DNA from: Bacillota bacterium | Lineage (GTDB): Bacteria; Bacillota; Clostridia; Lachnospirales; Lachnospiraceae | Length of the DNA: 35,594 nt | Direction of reading: 5' to 3' | Assembly: GCA_023441965.1 (NCBI GenBank) | Contig: JAEZNB010000096.1 | Span: 1 to 35,594, forward strand | Shown: positions 1-7,529 of the stretch, piece by piece | Numbering within the stretch: the first letter of the stretch is position 1 | Layout: every line of letters begins with the position of its first letter | Made by a program: the position numbers and the translations under genes | Notes under the pieces: generated by a model | What the model was told of the DNA's origin: nothing | Database searches by the model: none | Seen by the model: the letters and a program-made list of their open reading frames with translations, nothing else

Positions 1-121
1 TGCCTAATCCTTTCTTCAGATTCCACCTCACGATGGACACCCTTGGCTTTGGCTGTATCCTTCCCACTGCCGGGCGGATTGGGGACTTTCACCCGTTAGA
101 ACGTGTGCCCACCGGGCACAC
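1..121 (-). mobile_element. 5' end of a group II intron (runs off the left edge)
   Basis: Read on the minus strand, the sequence starts at 121 with GTGTGCCC, a 5' terminus of the GUGYG type used by bacterial group II introns. It is followed by a GTGTGCCC/GGGCACAC hairpin and the stretches TTCTAACGGGTGAAAGTCCC and GGGTGTCCATCGTGAGGTGG, which resemble domain I of introns common in Clostridia (from memory of the family). Only about 121 nt lie in the window; the rest, including any reverse transcriptase, would be beyond the left edge. The intron begins directly after a 17-bp hairpin. Group IIC introns are known to insert behind terminator-like hairpins, so the position fits, but the class is not proven. 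No protein-coding ORF here is convincing. Confidence 0.7.
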
Positions 122-162
122 AAGAAACCATAGACGATCAACTCAATCGTCTATGGTTTCTT
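122..162. repeat. Perfect 17-bp hairpin at the intron insertion point
   Basis: AAGAAACCATAGACGAT (122-138) and ATCGTCTATGGTTTCTT (146-162) are exact inverted repeats around a 7-nt loop. On the minus strand the stem ends in TTTCTT and the intron 5' end follows at once. This is the layout expected when an intron has used a terminator-type stem as its 5' exon. It may have been a bidirectional terminator for the leftward genes. Confidence 0.75.
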
Positions 163-186
163 TCGGTACACGGCAGTTCAATCAAC
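162..186 (-). mobile_element. Truncated domain V remnant of a second group II intron
   Basis: On the minus strand, GTTGATTGAACTGCCGTGTACCGAA matches the left arm and loop of the intact domain V at about 8050-8085 (ATTGAAAGCGCCGTGTACCGAACGG). They share 13 identical bases, GCCGTGTACCGAA, with TTGAA a few bases upstream in both. The right arm is missing: the sequence switches after CCGAA into the hairpin at 122-162. It is therefore probably the scar of an older intron that lost its domain V right arm and domain VI. No reverse-transcriptase tail is recognisable upstream of it. Confidence 0.5.
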
Positions 187-233
187 ATAACATGGCTAAG
201 AATAATCTAGATCGTTCTTAGGAAAAGCAATGA

Positions 234-503
234 TCATGATAATTCCTTTATGCACTTTAAATATTCTATTCCCTGAAAGAAGAAGTTACGATGTGCCTCC
301 GCTTCATCATCCTTGTTAATATGTAGTGTAAATACCATCTTTTTTCCGATAGAGGCGACACCAATTAATCTCTTGGCATTCAGAACCATCGGCGGTACAA
401 AAATGATATCCTCTATCTCATAAGCTCCGAATTTCATCTTAATCGGTAATTGGGTCAGGTTAGTGATGCTGATTCCCTTCGGATTTCCCTTATAGCCAAA
501 CAT
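234..503 (-). pseudogene. C-terminal fragment of a condensation-like acyltransferase (tentative)
   Basis: This is an 89-residue frame starting MFGYKGNPKG and ending IKELS. The stretch ISITNLTQLPIKMKFGAYE, followed by FVPPMV and a later FTLHINKDD, resembles the last ~90 residues of the chloramphenicol-acetyltransferase fold, as in condensation or alcohol-acetyltransferase-like proteins of about 400-450 residues. There is no ribosome binding site before the ATG. The frame is open only seven codons further upstream (NLTFSK) before a TAA, so a separate functional gene is unlikely. The rest of the parent gene is not seen upstream, where 504-546 is short noncoding sequence. I read it as a gene remnant in a decayed region; the family assignment is from pattern memory and moderate at best. 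Confidence 0.4.
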
Positions 504-546
504 TTTGCTAAAGGTTAAGTTTTAGGATTATAGCAAGTATCTCATC

Positions 547-999
547 CTAGAATCTTGAATTGTCATAGTTATACGGGATACTCGTACCTACAACTACATC
601 TTCGATTTTTTCAATAATAAGCCAATCATCCATATTCCCTTGATGGTCGAAGTCTAAAGACTTAATCTCACTCACATTCTCAAACTCTACCAGGCACATA
701 CATTTTTTATGCCAGCGTTCCTGTTGCTTTTTTGATAAATTCAGTTTTACCTGATTGTCATGAAGTACTCTTCCTATATCATCATCTGACAATTTGATAT
801 AGTTTTGAACTGATTTCACTACAGCAGTTGCAGAGATTTTCGCTGTTCCTTTTTTCATAAAATAAAGTCTCTCACCTTCAAATACTCTGCTATGAGGAAT
901 CTTCCTGCCTGCTGCCGCCCTGATTATCATTGTTTTGGTACCATCTAATATTTTTTCCAAAACCTTTTCCTTGTCATCACAATAAACCAAATGTACCAT
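547..999 (-). CDS. ASCH/PUA-like domain protein
   Basis: A 150-residue soluble protein. The stretch RAAAGRKIPHSRVFEGERLYFMKKG, with a following beta-rich ISATAVVKSV, resembles the ASCH/PUA-fold proteins thought to bind RNA or modified nucleic acid. The centre (EKILDGTKTMIIR) fits the opening of such domains, and the C-terminus (DFDHQGNMDDWLIIEKIEDV) has no motif I can name. I chose the ATG at 999 over the in-frame ATG at 1032 because AAGGAG lies 8 nt before it; the extra 11 residues would be read from the dead gene next door. The ribosome binding site overlaps the end of the GyrI-like pseudogene. It lies among gene remnants, so its own function is uncertain, but the frame is intact. Confidence 0.6.
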   Translation of the reverse strand: MVHLVYCDDKEKVLEKILDGTKTMIIRAAAGRKIPHSRVFEGERLYFMKKGTAKISATAVVKSVQNYIKLSDDDIGRVLHDNQVKLNLSKKQQERWHKKCMCLVEFENVSEIKSLDFDHQGNMDDWLIIEKIEDVVVGTSIPYNYDNSRF

Positions 1000-1001
1000 A
1001 A

Positions 1002-1271
1002 CTAATTCTCCTTCCTTGTGACCGGAATCCATACCCCATATTTCGCATGCTCGGGGTCTGCATTTAGATATACTTCAATATCCGGCGCATTTGAATACTC
1101 ATATCCGCTTCACCCATTACAGACGCTTACGCCTAGGAGACCCATTGGTGTTCCATCCATCATGGAAGCGATTCTTGCTAATGCTCCATTCTTGGCCCAT
1201 TTTAAATAACCTGACCTCTCTTCTTCTGCACGGAAAAGAGAGCTTCTCATCTCCTGGATCAATGGGGCCAT
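1002..1271 (-). pseudogene. GyrI-like effector-binding domain, internally deleted
   Basis: One frame reads MAPLIQEMRSSLFRAEEERS, then GYLKWAKNGALARIASMMDG, TPMGLLGVSVCNG, a TGA stop, then SGYEYSNAPDIEVYLNADP and KYGVWIPVTRKEN. Both halves resemble the GyrI-like (AraC effector-binding) domain: the GLLGVSVCN strand near the middle and the GYEY..APDIEVY...WIPV ending. The strands normally lying between them are missing, and a stop sits at the junction, so an internal deletion has killed the gene. The N-terminal AraC helix-turn-helix is also absent. The end overlaps the ribosome binding site of the ASCH-like gene. The start at 1271 is only where the frame opens, not a proven start. Confidence 0.7.
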
Positions 1272-1278
1272 TTAAATA

Positions 1279-1761
1279 CTACGATAATTCTCGAACAGCT
1301 ACTATTTCCTCCCCGCACTTTTCACCATTTTCATGAAACCCTTCCGAAGAATAGAGTTTTTTAGCAACTACATTATCCGGCTCATATGAAAGCCAGCAGA
1401 AATCCGCTTTGCCACAGGGCATTGATTTTAAATATTGCAATGAAGCTGTCAATGCTTTCCGTCCTAAACCTTGGCGCTGATATTGCTTATCAATCATAAA
1501 TCTCCAAATACAATAATTGTTTTTTGCAATTTTCGGTTCATCCTCATCTCCATTTGAACCATATCCAAACATAACAAATCCCACAAGACAATCATCCTGA
1601 TATATGCCAAAGGGTAACGCCACACCACCCGCAGTAATCGTAGTATATGCCTCTATGATACTTACTGTATTGGCAGCTACATAATTTTTCTGTTCCTCGT
1701 TCACAGATAGTTTTATTATATTCCATACATTACTATCATCAACCTTACGCAGTTCAATCAT
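1279..1761 (-). CDS. GNAT-family N-acetyltransferase (BltD/PaiA-like)
   Basis: A 160-residue protein of normal length for a single-domain GNAT. Acetyl-CoA binding motif A is visible at about residues 91-103 as MIDKQYQRQGLGR, with the Q-x-x-G-x-G pattern, and motif B near LSYEPDNVVAKKLYSSEGF, where the family typically has N..A...Y...GF. The N-terminal LSVNEEQKNYVAANTVSIIEAY resembles BltD/PaiA-type polyamine acetyltransferases, so spermidine or another amine is a reasonable but unproven substrate. The ATG at 1761 has GGAGG 6 nt upstream. The gene lies just before the dead GyrI-like frame; no operon partner is evident. Confidence 0.8.
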   Translation of the reverse strand: MIELRKVDDSNVWNIIKLSVNEEQKNYVAANTVSIIEAYTTITAGGVALPFGIYQDDCLVGFVMFGYGSNGDEDEPKIAKNNYCIWRFMIDKQYQRQGLGRKALTASLQYLKSMPCGKADFCWLSYEPDNVVAKKLYSSEGFHENGEKCGEEIVAVRELS

Positions 1762-1922
1762 ATAAACCTCCGGAAATCTGATATCATCAAAAACCTATAT
1801 TTTTATAGATATATTATACATTACTTGCAGGCTTGTATAGCCTTCCTTATAGGATATATTGATATACATTACTGTATTCTCCAGAAAAAGTAACAGATCA
1901 TGTCTGTTCAACATAATTAATG

Positions 1923-2675
1923 TCATCTGCTTTTCACAAATAAAAGATTCATAACCTGCAATGTAATGAATACCTTTCCATTCATAACTTCGATATCATA
2001 GTTTCTAATCACTTCTTTATCAATACTTTCTGAGATTTGAAGATATTTTTCCGTTCGTTCACTTGGAAATCTGATATTCGAATCAAACATAGCTGCCGGT
2101 TGAAATCCATGCTTATCAGCTAACTCCATAAATTCTGATTTCAAGTAAAACCTGACATGCCCATCTTCTTTCATCTGCATAAACCTGTCAATAAATCGGT
2201 CTTTATCTGTCAGGTCAGCTGTTGGATCAGAAATAAACATACTTCCTCCCTTTTTAAGTACTCTGCTGATTTCTGAAAATGACTTATCGATATCCGGAAA
2301 ATGATGCAATGCATACCTGGTCACAACACAATCAAACATATTATCCTTAAATGGAAACTTCACTCCGTCATATTCTTTAAAATGAAGATTATTTAAGTTC
2401 ATCATTGTTGCTTTCTCTTTATTCTTTTCCAACGTTTTGGTCGCTATATCAAGACCGTACACGGAGCACTCTGTATTCATCTCGGCTATCGGAAATGCCA
2501 GAAAGCCGCTACCGGTACCTAAATCAAGAATATTACTTTGAGCTTTAATATTCAGGCAAGCAAGAATTTTATCCAAATGCTTAGTATCACAGGTACGCTC
2601 TTCCATATAGTTTTTCTTAGAAAAATCCTCATCGAATGCTTTTTTTACTTTTTGAATAATTGCCCTATTATTCAT
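1923..2675 (-). CDS. SAM-dependent class I methyltransferase (UbiE/Methyltransf_11-like)
   Basis: A 250-residue protein. Motif I is NILDLGTGSGFLAFPIAEM, about 50 residues in, the glycine-rich SAM-binding loop. YGLDIAT follows as the acidic end of strand 2, then VVTRYALHHFPDIDKSF and SRVLKKGGSMFISDPTAD, a layout typical of small-molecule methyltransferases of the UbiE/Methyltransf_11 type. The substrate cannot be read from the sequence. The ATG at 2675 is preferred over 2711 because GGGGAG lies 7 nt before it. The 161 bp between it and the GNAT gene are AT-rich, with no clear terminator. It is a single gene between the GNAT and LRR genes and is probably accessory. Confidence 0.8.
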   Translation of the reverse strand: MNNRAIIQKVKKAFDEDFSKKNYMEERTCDTKHLDKILACLNIKAQSNILDLGTGSGFLAFPIAEMNTECSVYGLDIATKTLEKNKEKATMMNLNNLHFKEYDGVKFPFKDNMFDCVVTRYALHHFPDIDKSFSEISRVLKKGGSMFISDPTADLTDKDRFIDRFMQMKEDGHVRFYLKSEFMELADKHGFQPAAMFDSNIRFPSERTEKYLQISESIDKEVIRNYDIEVMNGKVFITLQVMNLLFVKSR

Positions 2676-2736
2676 AATAATCTCCCCATATGTAATATCA
2701 GGGTAAATCATATTAAAGATTTACCCTGCAATATGA

Positions 2737-5340
2737 TTACTTATAGTTGATTTTGCTGAGCTTATAGCAACCAGCGAATACATCCTCACCCATGTCGATC
2801 AGTGTCTTAGGTAGGGTGACACTTGTTAAGCTTTCACCTGTTGCAAATGCATAACTGCCTATACTTTTTACACTGGAAGGTATCGTAACGCTTGTCAGCT
2901 TCACGCAAGCACTAAATGCATATTCACCTATACTCTGCACTCCCTTTGATATTGTGATACTTGTGAGTTTGCTGCAAGCACTAAATACGCTTTCTCCTAT
3001 ACTCTTTACACTACCAGGTATCGTGATACTTGTGAGCTCTTGACATAAATAAAAGGCTTGATCCCCTATGCTTGTAACACCATTGGATATCGTTAGGCTT
3101 TTTAGACTGCAGCAATAATGAAATGCTTTTTCACCTATGCTCTTTACACTAGCCGGTATTGTGACACTAATTAATTCATCACAATGATTAAATGCTTCAT
3201 CACCTATAGAGATTACTCCTTCAGGTATTATGATGCTTGTCAGACTACTGCAAAAATAAAATGCCTTTTCACCTATACTCTTTACACTGGCGGGTATTGT
3301 GACGCTTTTCAGATTTCTGCAATAATCAAACGTGCTTTCAGCTATACTTGTCACACCCTCATTTATCGTAACGTTAGCTAACTTCTCACTCTCACTAAAA
3401 GCACACTCACCTATACTTGTCACTCCTGCAGGTATTGTAATACCGGTTAAATTGTTACATGAATAAAATGCTCTTTCGCCTATACTTGTTACTCCTTCAG
3501 GTATTGTGATACTCGTCAGACTGCTGCCATAAAATGCTCCATTGCCTATACTTATCACACCCTTAGGTACCGTAACTTTCCCTTTTGCGGTTACTCCATC
3601 TATTAATATACTATTTACGATTACCAATGGATTCTTTTTCTGTTCATTCTTAAGCCATGCTGTATCATAAAATGCATTTATACCTATTTGCTTTACACTA
3701 CTTGCTATCGTAATGTTCTCCAAGTGGAAGCAATACATAAATGCACATCCGCCAATACTGGTTACTCCTTCCGGTATCGTGATGCTTTCCAATCTCGTAC
3801 CGTAAAATGCATAATCAGCTATACTTGTCACGTCCTTAGGTATTGTGACTGTTTCATTTATTGGCATTGCTTCAATCAGTATATTATTTACAATAACAAA
3901 TTCACTGTTCTCCAGTTCATTCTCAAGCCATTTTGTTTCATAAAATGCTACACCTTCTATGTTCTTTAAACTACTTGGTAGTATGATGCTTTCCAGGTTT
4001 CTGCAAGCATAAAATGCGCCATAACCAATACTGACCACTCCCTCAGGTATTATGACGCTTGTAAGACTGCTGCAATTATTAAACGCAAGCATATCTATAC
4101 CGGTCAGTCCTTTAGATAAGGTGATACTTGACAGACTGCTGCAACTATCGAATGTATTTGGAGCTATTTCGGTAACTCCCTTAGGTATTGTAATACTTGT
4201 CAAACTACTACAGTTATAAAATGCAGTTTCTCCTATACTGGTTACTTTATCCGGTATATTAATACTTTGCAGACTTTTACAATTATAAAATGCTCTATAA
4301 CCTATGCTGATTACACTACTTGGCATGGTGATACTTGCCAGCTTGTCACAGTTTTTAAAGGCTTCTGCACCTATACTTGTCACGCCCTCATTCATCGTAA
4401 CGCTTGTCAGACTGCTACAATCATCAAACGCATTTCTTCCAATACTTGTCACTCCCTTAGGTATGATGATACTAGTCAGACTACTACAAGCGCTAAACGC
4501 ATCTCTGCCAATGCTTGTCGCTCCTTCAGGAATCGTAATACTAGTCAGACTAACACAACCACTAAATGTAAAATTAGCAATATTGGTTAGTCCTTTAGGT
4601 AAAGTGATGCTTGTAAGACTTTCACATGCAGAAAACGCATCTTTTTCAATAACGGTTACACTGCTTGGTATCGTTATGCTTTTCAGACTGCTACAGTGAT
4701 TGAAAGTACTGGCCTTTATTCTTGTCACGCCTTTAGGTATCGTAATGCTTACCAGACTACTACAACCGGAAAATACACCTGAACCTATACTCTTAATACT
4801 ATTTGGTAATGTGATGTTTGTAAGCATATTACATTCATAAAATGCATCATCACCTATACCGGTTACTCCATTAGTTATAGTGATGCTTTCCAAACTGACA
4901 CAATAAGAAAACGCATATATGCCTATATTTTTAACGCTGCTCGGTATTGTGATACTCTTAAGTCTGATACACTCAGCAAATGCACTATCCCCTATACTTG
5001 TTACACTATTTGCTATCTTAATACTTTCCAGACTACTACAATAAGAAAACGCCTCTTTGCCTATACTCTTTACACCGCTTGGTATTGTAATACTCTTTAT
5101 CTTGCTGCACTCATAAAATGCTTTATCAGCTATAGCTGTCACTTTTTTACCGTTTATTTTATTTGGTATAACTACTTTACTTTCGTTTCCGTAATAACCG
5201 GCAATAGTATATGAACCATCCTTTTGTAATTCATAATAATAAGCATCCTTTGTTGCAGCATTTACATGGACATCCCTTTCTCTTCCGGCTATAGCAAGTA
5301 AAATTAAAACAGGTATCATTATAAATAAATATTTTCTCAT
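2737..5340 (-). CDS. Secreted BspA-type leucine-rich repeat protein
   Basis: An 867-residue protein. MRKYLFIMIPVLILLAIAG is a hydrophobic signal peptide. From about residue 55 to the end it is made of tandem LRR_5 units of 23 residues with the pattern C..L.SITIP.GVTSIG..AF. Two places (motifs FVIVNNILIE and LVIVNSILID) carry the longer linker commonly seen within BspA arrays. The protein ends on a final repeat (AGCYKLSKINYK), with no LPXTG, choline-binding or other wall anchor, so it is presumably released or loosely associated. Such proteins bind host or bacterial surface ligands in a few studied cases, but the ligand here is unknown. The ATG at 5340 has GGAGAGG upstream; the in-frame ATG at 5358 would precede the ribosome binding site. 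The near-identical DNA repeats could allow recombination to change repeat number. Confidence 0.9.
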   Translation of the reverse strand: MRKYLFIMIPVLILLAIAGRERDVHVNAATKDAYYYELQKDGSYTIAGYYGNESKVVIPNKINGKKVTAIADKAFYECSKIKSITIPSGVKSIGKEAFSYCSSLESIKIANSVTSIGDSAFAECIRLKSITIPSSVKNIGIYAFSYCVSLESITITNGVTGIGDDAFYECNMLTNITLPNSIKSIGSGVFSGCSSLVSITIPKGVTRIKASTFNHCSSLKSITIPSSVTVIEKDAFSACESLTSITLPKGLTNIANFTFSGCVSLTSITIPEGATSIGRDAFSACSSLTSIIIPKGVTSIGRNAFDDCSSLTSVTMNEGVTSIGAEAFKNCDKLASITMPSSVISIGYRAFYNCKSLQSINIPDKVTSIGETAFYNCSSLTSITIPKGVTEIAPNTFDSCSSLSSITLSKGLTGIDMLAFNNCSSLTSVIIPEGVVSIGYGAFYACRNLESIILPSSLKNIEGVAFYETKWLENELENSEFVIVNNILIEAMPINETVTIPKDVTSIADYAFYGTRLESITIPEGVTSIGGCAFMYCFHLENITIASSVKQIGINAFYDTAWLKNEQKKNPLVIVNSILIDGVTAKGKVTVPKGVISIGNGAFYGSSLTSITIPEGVTSIGERAFYSCNNLTGITIPAGVTSIGECAFSESEKLANVTINEGVTSIAESTFDYCRNLKSVTIPASVKSIGEKAFYFCSSLTSIIIPEGVISIGDEAFNHCDELISVTIPASVKSIGEKAFHYCCSLKSLTISNGVTSIGDQAFYLCQELTSITIPGSVKSIGESVFSACSKLTSITISKGVQSIGEYAFSACVKLTSVTIPSSVKSIGSYAFATGESLTSVTLPKTLIDMGEDVFAGCYKLSKINYK

Positions 5341-5397
5341 TAGAAATAGCCTCTCCATTCTGTTTTCGTAAGATAATTGTAAATATTATGCATTCGG

Positions 5398-5424
5398 ATT
5401 GCTTATTGTTAAGAACTGCCTGTG
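5398..5424 (-). repeat. Diverged copy (C) of the ppdK 3' end
   Basis: On the minus strand this reads CA CAG GCA GTT CTT AAC AAT AAG CAA T. The true ppdK end reads CA CAG GCA GTA TTA AAC AAT AAA TAA T. 22 of 27 bases match, and the seven sense codons encode the same residues (QAVLNNK) with only synonymous changes; the fifth difference changes the stop codon to CAA. It lies in the leader of the LRR gene, between its promoter and start. It looks like a third ppdK-tail copy, from a related but non-identical source. Confidence 0.6.
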
Positions 5425-5499
5425 TTTCCCTGAATGATAAAGATATGGCACTTACTAATAGGGAATAGATTATTCATCTACGATTAATAATATGGTGAT

Positions 5500-5528
5500 A
5501 GTATACATTAGTGTTGACCTGATTGCAA
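5500..5528 (-). promoter_or_regulatory. Predicted sigma-A promoter for the LRR gene
   Basis: On the minus strand, TTGCAA (5528-5523), a 17-nt spacer and TATACT (5505-5500) form a good sigma-A-type promoter about 160 bp before the LRR start codon. The leader would contain the diverged ppdK-tail copy. This was found by eye. Confidence 0.5.
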
Positions 5529-5734
5529 TCTATATTAGCTTTTCTTGCCTGACTGATTAAATCTGATTAAGTCTTCTCAGTTGTTTGATATTTATTATTT
5601 CTACAATAAAGCATCTGATAAATCATGAAATATTTCTGCTTAATTCAACCTCCATATTCGCACTGCTGACATTTCTTTATTTGATATTTCATTAGTATGA
5701 CGAAAGGCTGCCCTTATGGACTGCTTTATTCGGT

Positions 5735-5855
5735 CAATGAGCCAACGTCTTGACCTCATCAATCTGCAAGCGGGTATCTCCCTGTCGCATAAAAATAAGG
5801 CTCCGAGTTCATGCAAGCATGTCTCGGAGCCTTTATTATGCGACTTGGCTCATTG
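5735..5855. repeat. Nested inverted repeat with a terminator-like core
   Basis: The outer arms are CAATGAGCCAA (5735-5745) and TTGGCTCATTG (5845-5855), exactly complementary. The inner arms are 5784-5807 (GTCGCATAA...GGCTCCGAG) and 5823-5844 (CTCGGAGCC...TTATGCGAC), complementary apart from two extra bases in the left arm. The right arms are contiguous while the left arms are separated by about 38 nt. The GGCTCCGAG stem followed by T-rich sequence could terminate transcription on either strand. The region 5425-5866 holds no credible gene apart from this. The structure could be a small palindromic (MITE-like) element or a tandem pair of terminators; I cannot tell which. Confidence 0.65.
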
Positions 5856-5866
5856 CCATCGCGATT

Positions 5867-5893
5867 ATTATTTATTGTTTAATACTGCCTGTG
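5867..5893 (-). repeat. Exact 27-bp copy (B) of the ppdK 3' end
   Basis: Identical over 27 bases to 8682-8708, which holds the last codons and stop of ppdK (QAVLNNK and TAA). The flanks differ at once on both sides. The spacing of 2815 bp encloses the Fic module, the DUF3795-like gene, the AraC-like gene and an intron remnant. A direct repeat of a gene's 3' end on the far side of foreign DNA is the usual signature of site-specific integration, but no integrase is present. Confidence 0.7.
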
Positions 5894-5927
5894 TGGTATG
5901 GAATGAAATATAGGTGTTTTATTTTTC

Positions 5928-6539
5928 TTAATTAACTCTATTAATAGATTTCGTGATTCTTGAAAACAGTTCATTCATCAATCCATATTCTTTATTAAAC
6001 GCCTCCACACTTGCCCTTATCATTTCATCTTGTCCTACATCCGAAAAATCCACTTCGTAGCCAGCTCTATTTGCCAATATTTCAATATAAGCTCTCTGTA
6101 CTCTACCATTTCCTTCTCTGAATGGATGGATTGCATTAATTTCAGATAAACAATACGCTAACTTACTAGGCATCGCAGTTGCTTGAAAACCTCTAAGGTA
6201 ACCATCATTTTCTATTTGTCGGAAAATAACATCCGCATTTTCAAGAATGAATTCACTTTTACAAAACACATTACCCTTCGATATATCAACTGTCCGAATC
6301 TTTCCTGCCCATGAATAAATATCTCCAAAGATATACTTATGAAGCCTGCATAAATATTGAAAATCAGGCTTCCCTTTCGGAGCATTCTGCTTCAGTTCTA
6401 AAATTCGTAACGCAGTTATATTACGTTCCGCTTCGAGGAGTATTTTATCATCTCTGATATTTAATTTATTTCGTAAAGTATATGAATTTGGATAACAATA
6501 TTTATTATCATGCTCGTATTCATAATAATATTGCTGCAT
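5928..6539 (-). CDS. fic: Fic-domain AMP-transferase toxin
   Basis: A 203-residue Fic protein. The active-site loop HPFREGNGR lies at residues 138-146 and matches HPFx(D/E)GNGR exactly, with the catalytic histidine at 138. Upstream, TLRNKLNIRDD and FGDIYSWAGKIRTVDISKGN are typical of class I Fic toxins, which transfer AMP (or another nucleotide monophosphate) to a target protein. No inhibitory (S/T)xxxE(G/N) helix is seen within it; that motif sits on the small upstream partner. AGGAGG lies 6 nt before the ATG and overlaps the partner's stop codon, so the two are probably translationally coupled. The target (DNA gyrase/topoisomerase IV in some family members) is not known here. Confidence 0.92.
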   Translation of the reverse strand: MQQYYYEYEHDNKYCYPNSYTLRNKLNIRDDKILLEAERNITALRILELKQNAPKGKPDFQYLCRLHKYIFGDIYSWAGKIRTVDISKGNVFCKSEFILENADVIFRQIENDGYLRGFQATAMPSKLAYCLSEINAIHPFREGNGRVQRAYIEILANRAGYEVDFSDVGQDEMIRASVEAFNKEYGLMNELFSRITKSINRVN

Positions 6540-6547
6540 TAAACCTC

Positions 6548-6715
6548 CTAATCATTCACCTTGTACTTCTTTATTAAGTCATTAATAATCAACTGCGAAG
6601 ATTTCTTACCAGAGGCACATTGTTGAATTAATAAGAACTCTTTTTTATTTAATTTCATTCCTTCTATTGCCATAGTACCAGCAACCTGTCGTGCTATTTT
6701 CAGACTCTTTTCCAT
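6548..6715 (-). CDS. Fic-inhibitory antitoxin, small (VbhA/FicA-like)
   Basis: A 55-residue protein, MEKSLKIARQVAGTMAIEGM followed by KLNKKEFLLIQQCASGKKSS. The first helix carries TMAIEG, which fits the (S/T)xxxE(G/N) inhibitory motif; its glutamate blocks ATP binding by class I Fic enzymes. AGGTGA lies 6 nt before the ATG, and TATACT about 30 bp upstream could be a -10 element. The stop codon (6548-6550) is inside the ribosome binding site region of fic, 8 nt before its start, giving the antitoxin-first order expected of a toxin-antitoxin pair. It is short enough to be missed by routine gene calling. The family call rests on motif, size and position. Confidence 0.85.
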   Translation of the reverse strand: MEKSLKIARQVAGTMAIEGMKLNKKEFLLIQQCASGKKSSQLIINDLIKKYKVND

Positions 6716-6873
6716 ATTATCACCTCTTTATTTCATAATAATAGTATATCATAATTTCTCCAATTCTTCCACAAAAACCTTTATACTTTTAGTAATGCAC
6801 TTGATTATTCATACCTGCTTCTTAAATTCAAAATAATGATGAATCGGGCTCTTCTTCAATAATCTGTTGTAAG

Positions 6874-7254
6874 TTATCCATCAGATTGATGTATACACTT
6901 ATCTAAATTCTCCTTAAAATCAGGCAGATGCATAAACATATTACTTAAATTTTTACATGTATATTCTTTGCATAAATTGCAACGAATTATTTCCTGTTTC
7001 TCACAGCAAGGTTTCCATGGACAACCTAATAAGCAATAGTTTGCTCTCGTCCCTGACATGCAACCAAAACAATAAACCTCTTCCTTAACAATATTTACAC
7101 CTTGTAACTTCATCTCATTTACATAGTTAATTCTTAAATCATCGTCATCTTCAATTGTTGCTAAAAAAGCATTGCATTGAAAACAATTTGAGCCACAGCT
7201 TCCTATCCCAATATTAGTTATTAAGCCATTTTCATATAATTCATAAATAAACAT
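6874..7254 (-). CDS. DUF3795-like cysteine-rich protein
   Basis: A 126-residue protein with 13 cysteines. The ordered pattern is GSCGSNCFQCNAFLATIEDD (about 19-38), then CFGCMSGTRANYCLLGCPWKPCC, then CNLCKEYTCKNL, as in DUF3795 proteins, which are probably metal-binding but of unknown function. The usual start would be a few residues before the first CGxxC; here the frame extends to MFIYELYENGLITNIG with no ribosome binding site. It overlaps, in another frame, the end of the preceding reading frame (7221-7466). The gene may therefore be intact with an unclear start, or the C-terminal half of a frame-shifted longer protein. Confidence 0.6.
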   Translation of the reverse strand: MFIYELYENGLITNIGIGSCGSNCFQCNAFLATIEDDDDLRINYVNEMKLQGVNIVKEEVYCFGCMSGTRANYCLLGCPWKPCCEKQEIIRCNLCKEYTCKNLSNMFMHLPDFKENLDKCIHQSDG

Positions 7255-7529
7255 ATAAATAGCAGTCTGGAAATATTTATAAATTTTTTGGTATATTGAT
7301 ATATCTCATTTAAGTTATCTGTCAATTTATAAGTTTGAAGAATAGTCGTAGTACAATCATATTTATCACTTAACTGTTTGCCTTCCAGTGACCATTCCAT
7401 TTTTTCTTTATTAATATAACCTTTCTCCATTAAAGAATTTTGAATCTCCTTATGTCCTTTAAACAAATTATTTCCTTTTCTGTTATACGTTGAAGCATAA
7501 TGGTAAAAAAATGCACATTCTATGTCATT
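7221..7529 (-). pseudogene. Read-through extension of the AraC-type frame after an in-frame TAG
   Basis: Directly after the TAG of the AraC-like gene the same frame stays open for about 100 codons, beginning NDIECAFFYHYASTYNRKGN and going on NLFKGHKEIQNSLMEKGY, to a TAA at 7221. I recognise no family. A TTG at 7466 with AAGGAAA nearby could start a separate 81-residue protein. Because it is in phase with the AraC frame, either a nonsense mutation split one longer protein or the agreement is chance (one in three). Its end overlaps the DUF3795-like frame, which could be a further part reached by a frameshift. Confidence 0.35.

Noticed and set aside
33..221. Rightward 62-codon frame at the left edge
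   Set aside because: It lies antisense to the intron 5' end and the hairpin, and has no ribosome binding site or recognisable family.
3184..4699. Rightward frames inside the LRR gene
   Set aside because: They mirror the 23-residue repeat unit of the LRR gene and look repetitive for that reason only.
5716..5935. Rightward frames of 61-65 codons over the nested palindrome
   Set aside because: Their sequence is dictated by the inverted repeats, they overlap each other and they have no clear ribosome binding site; read as noncoding.
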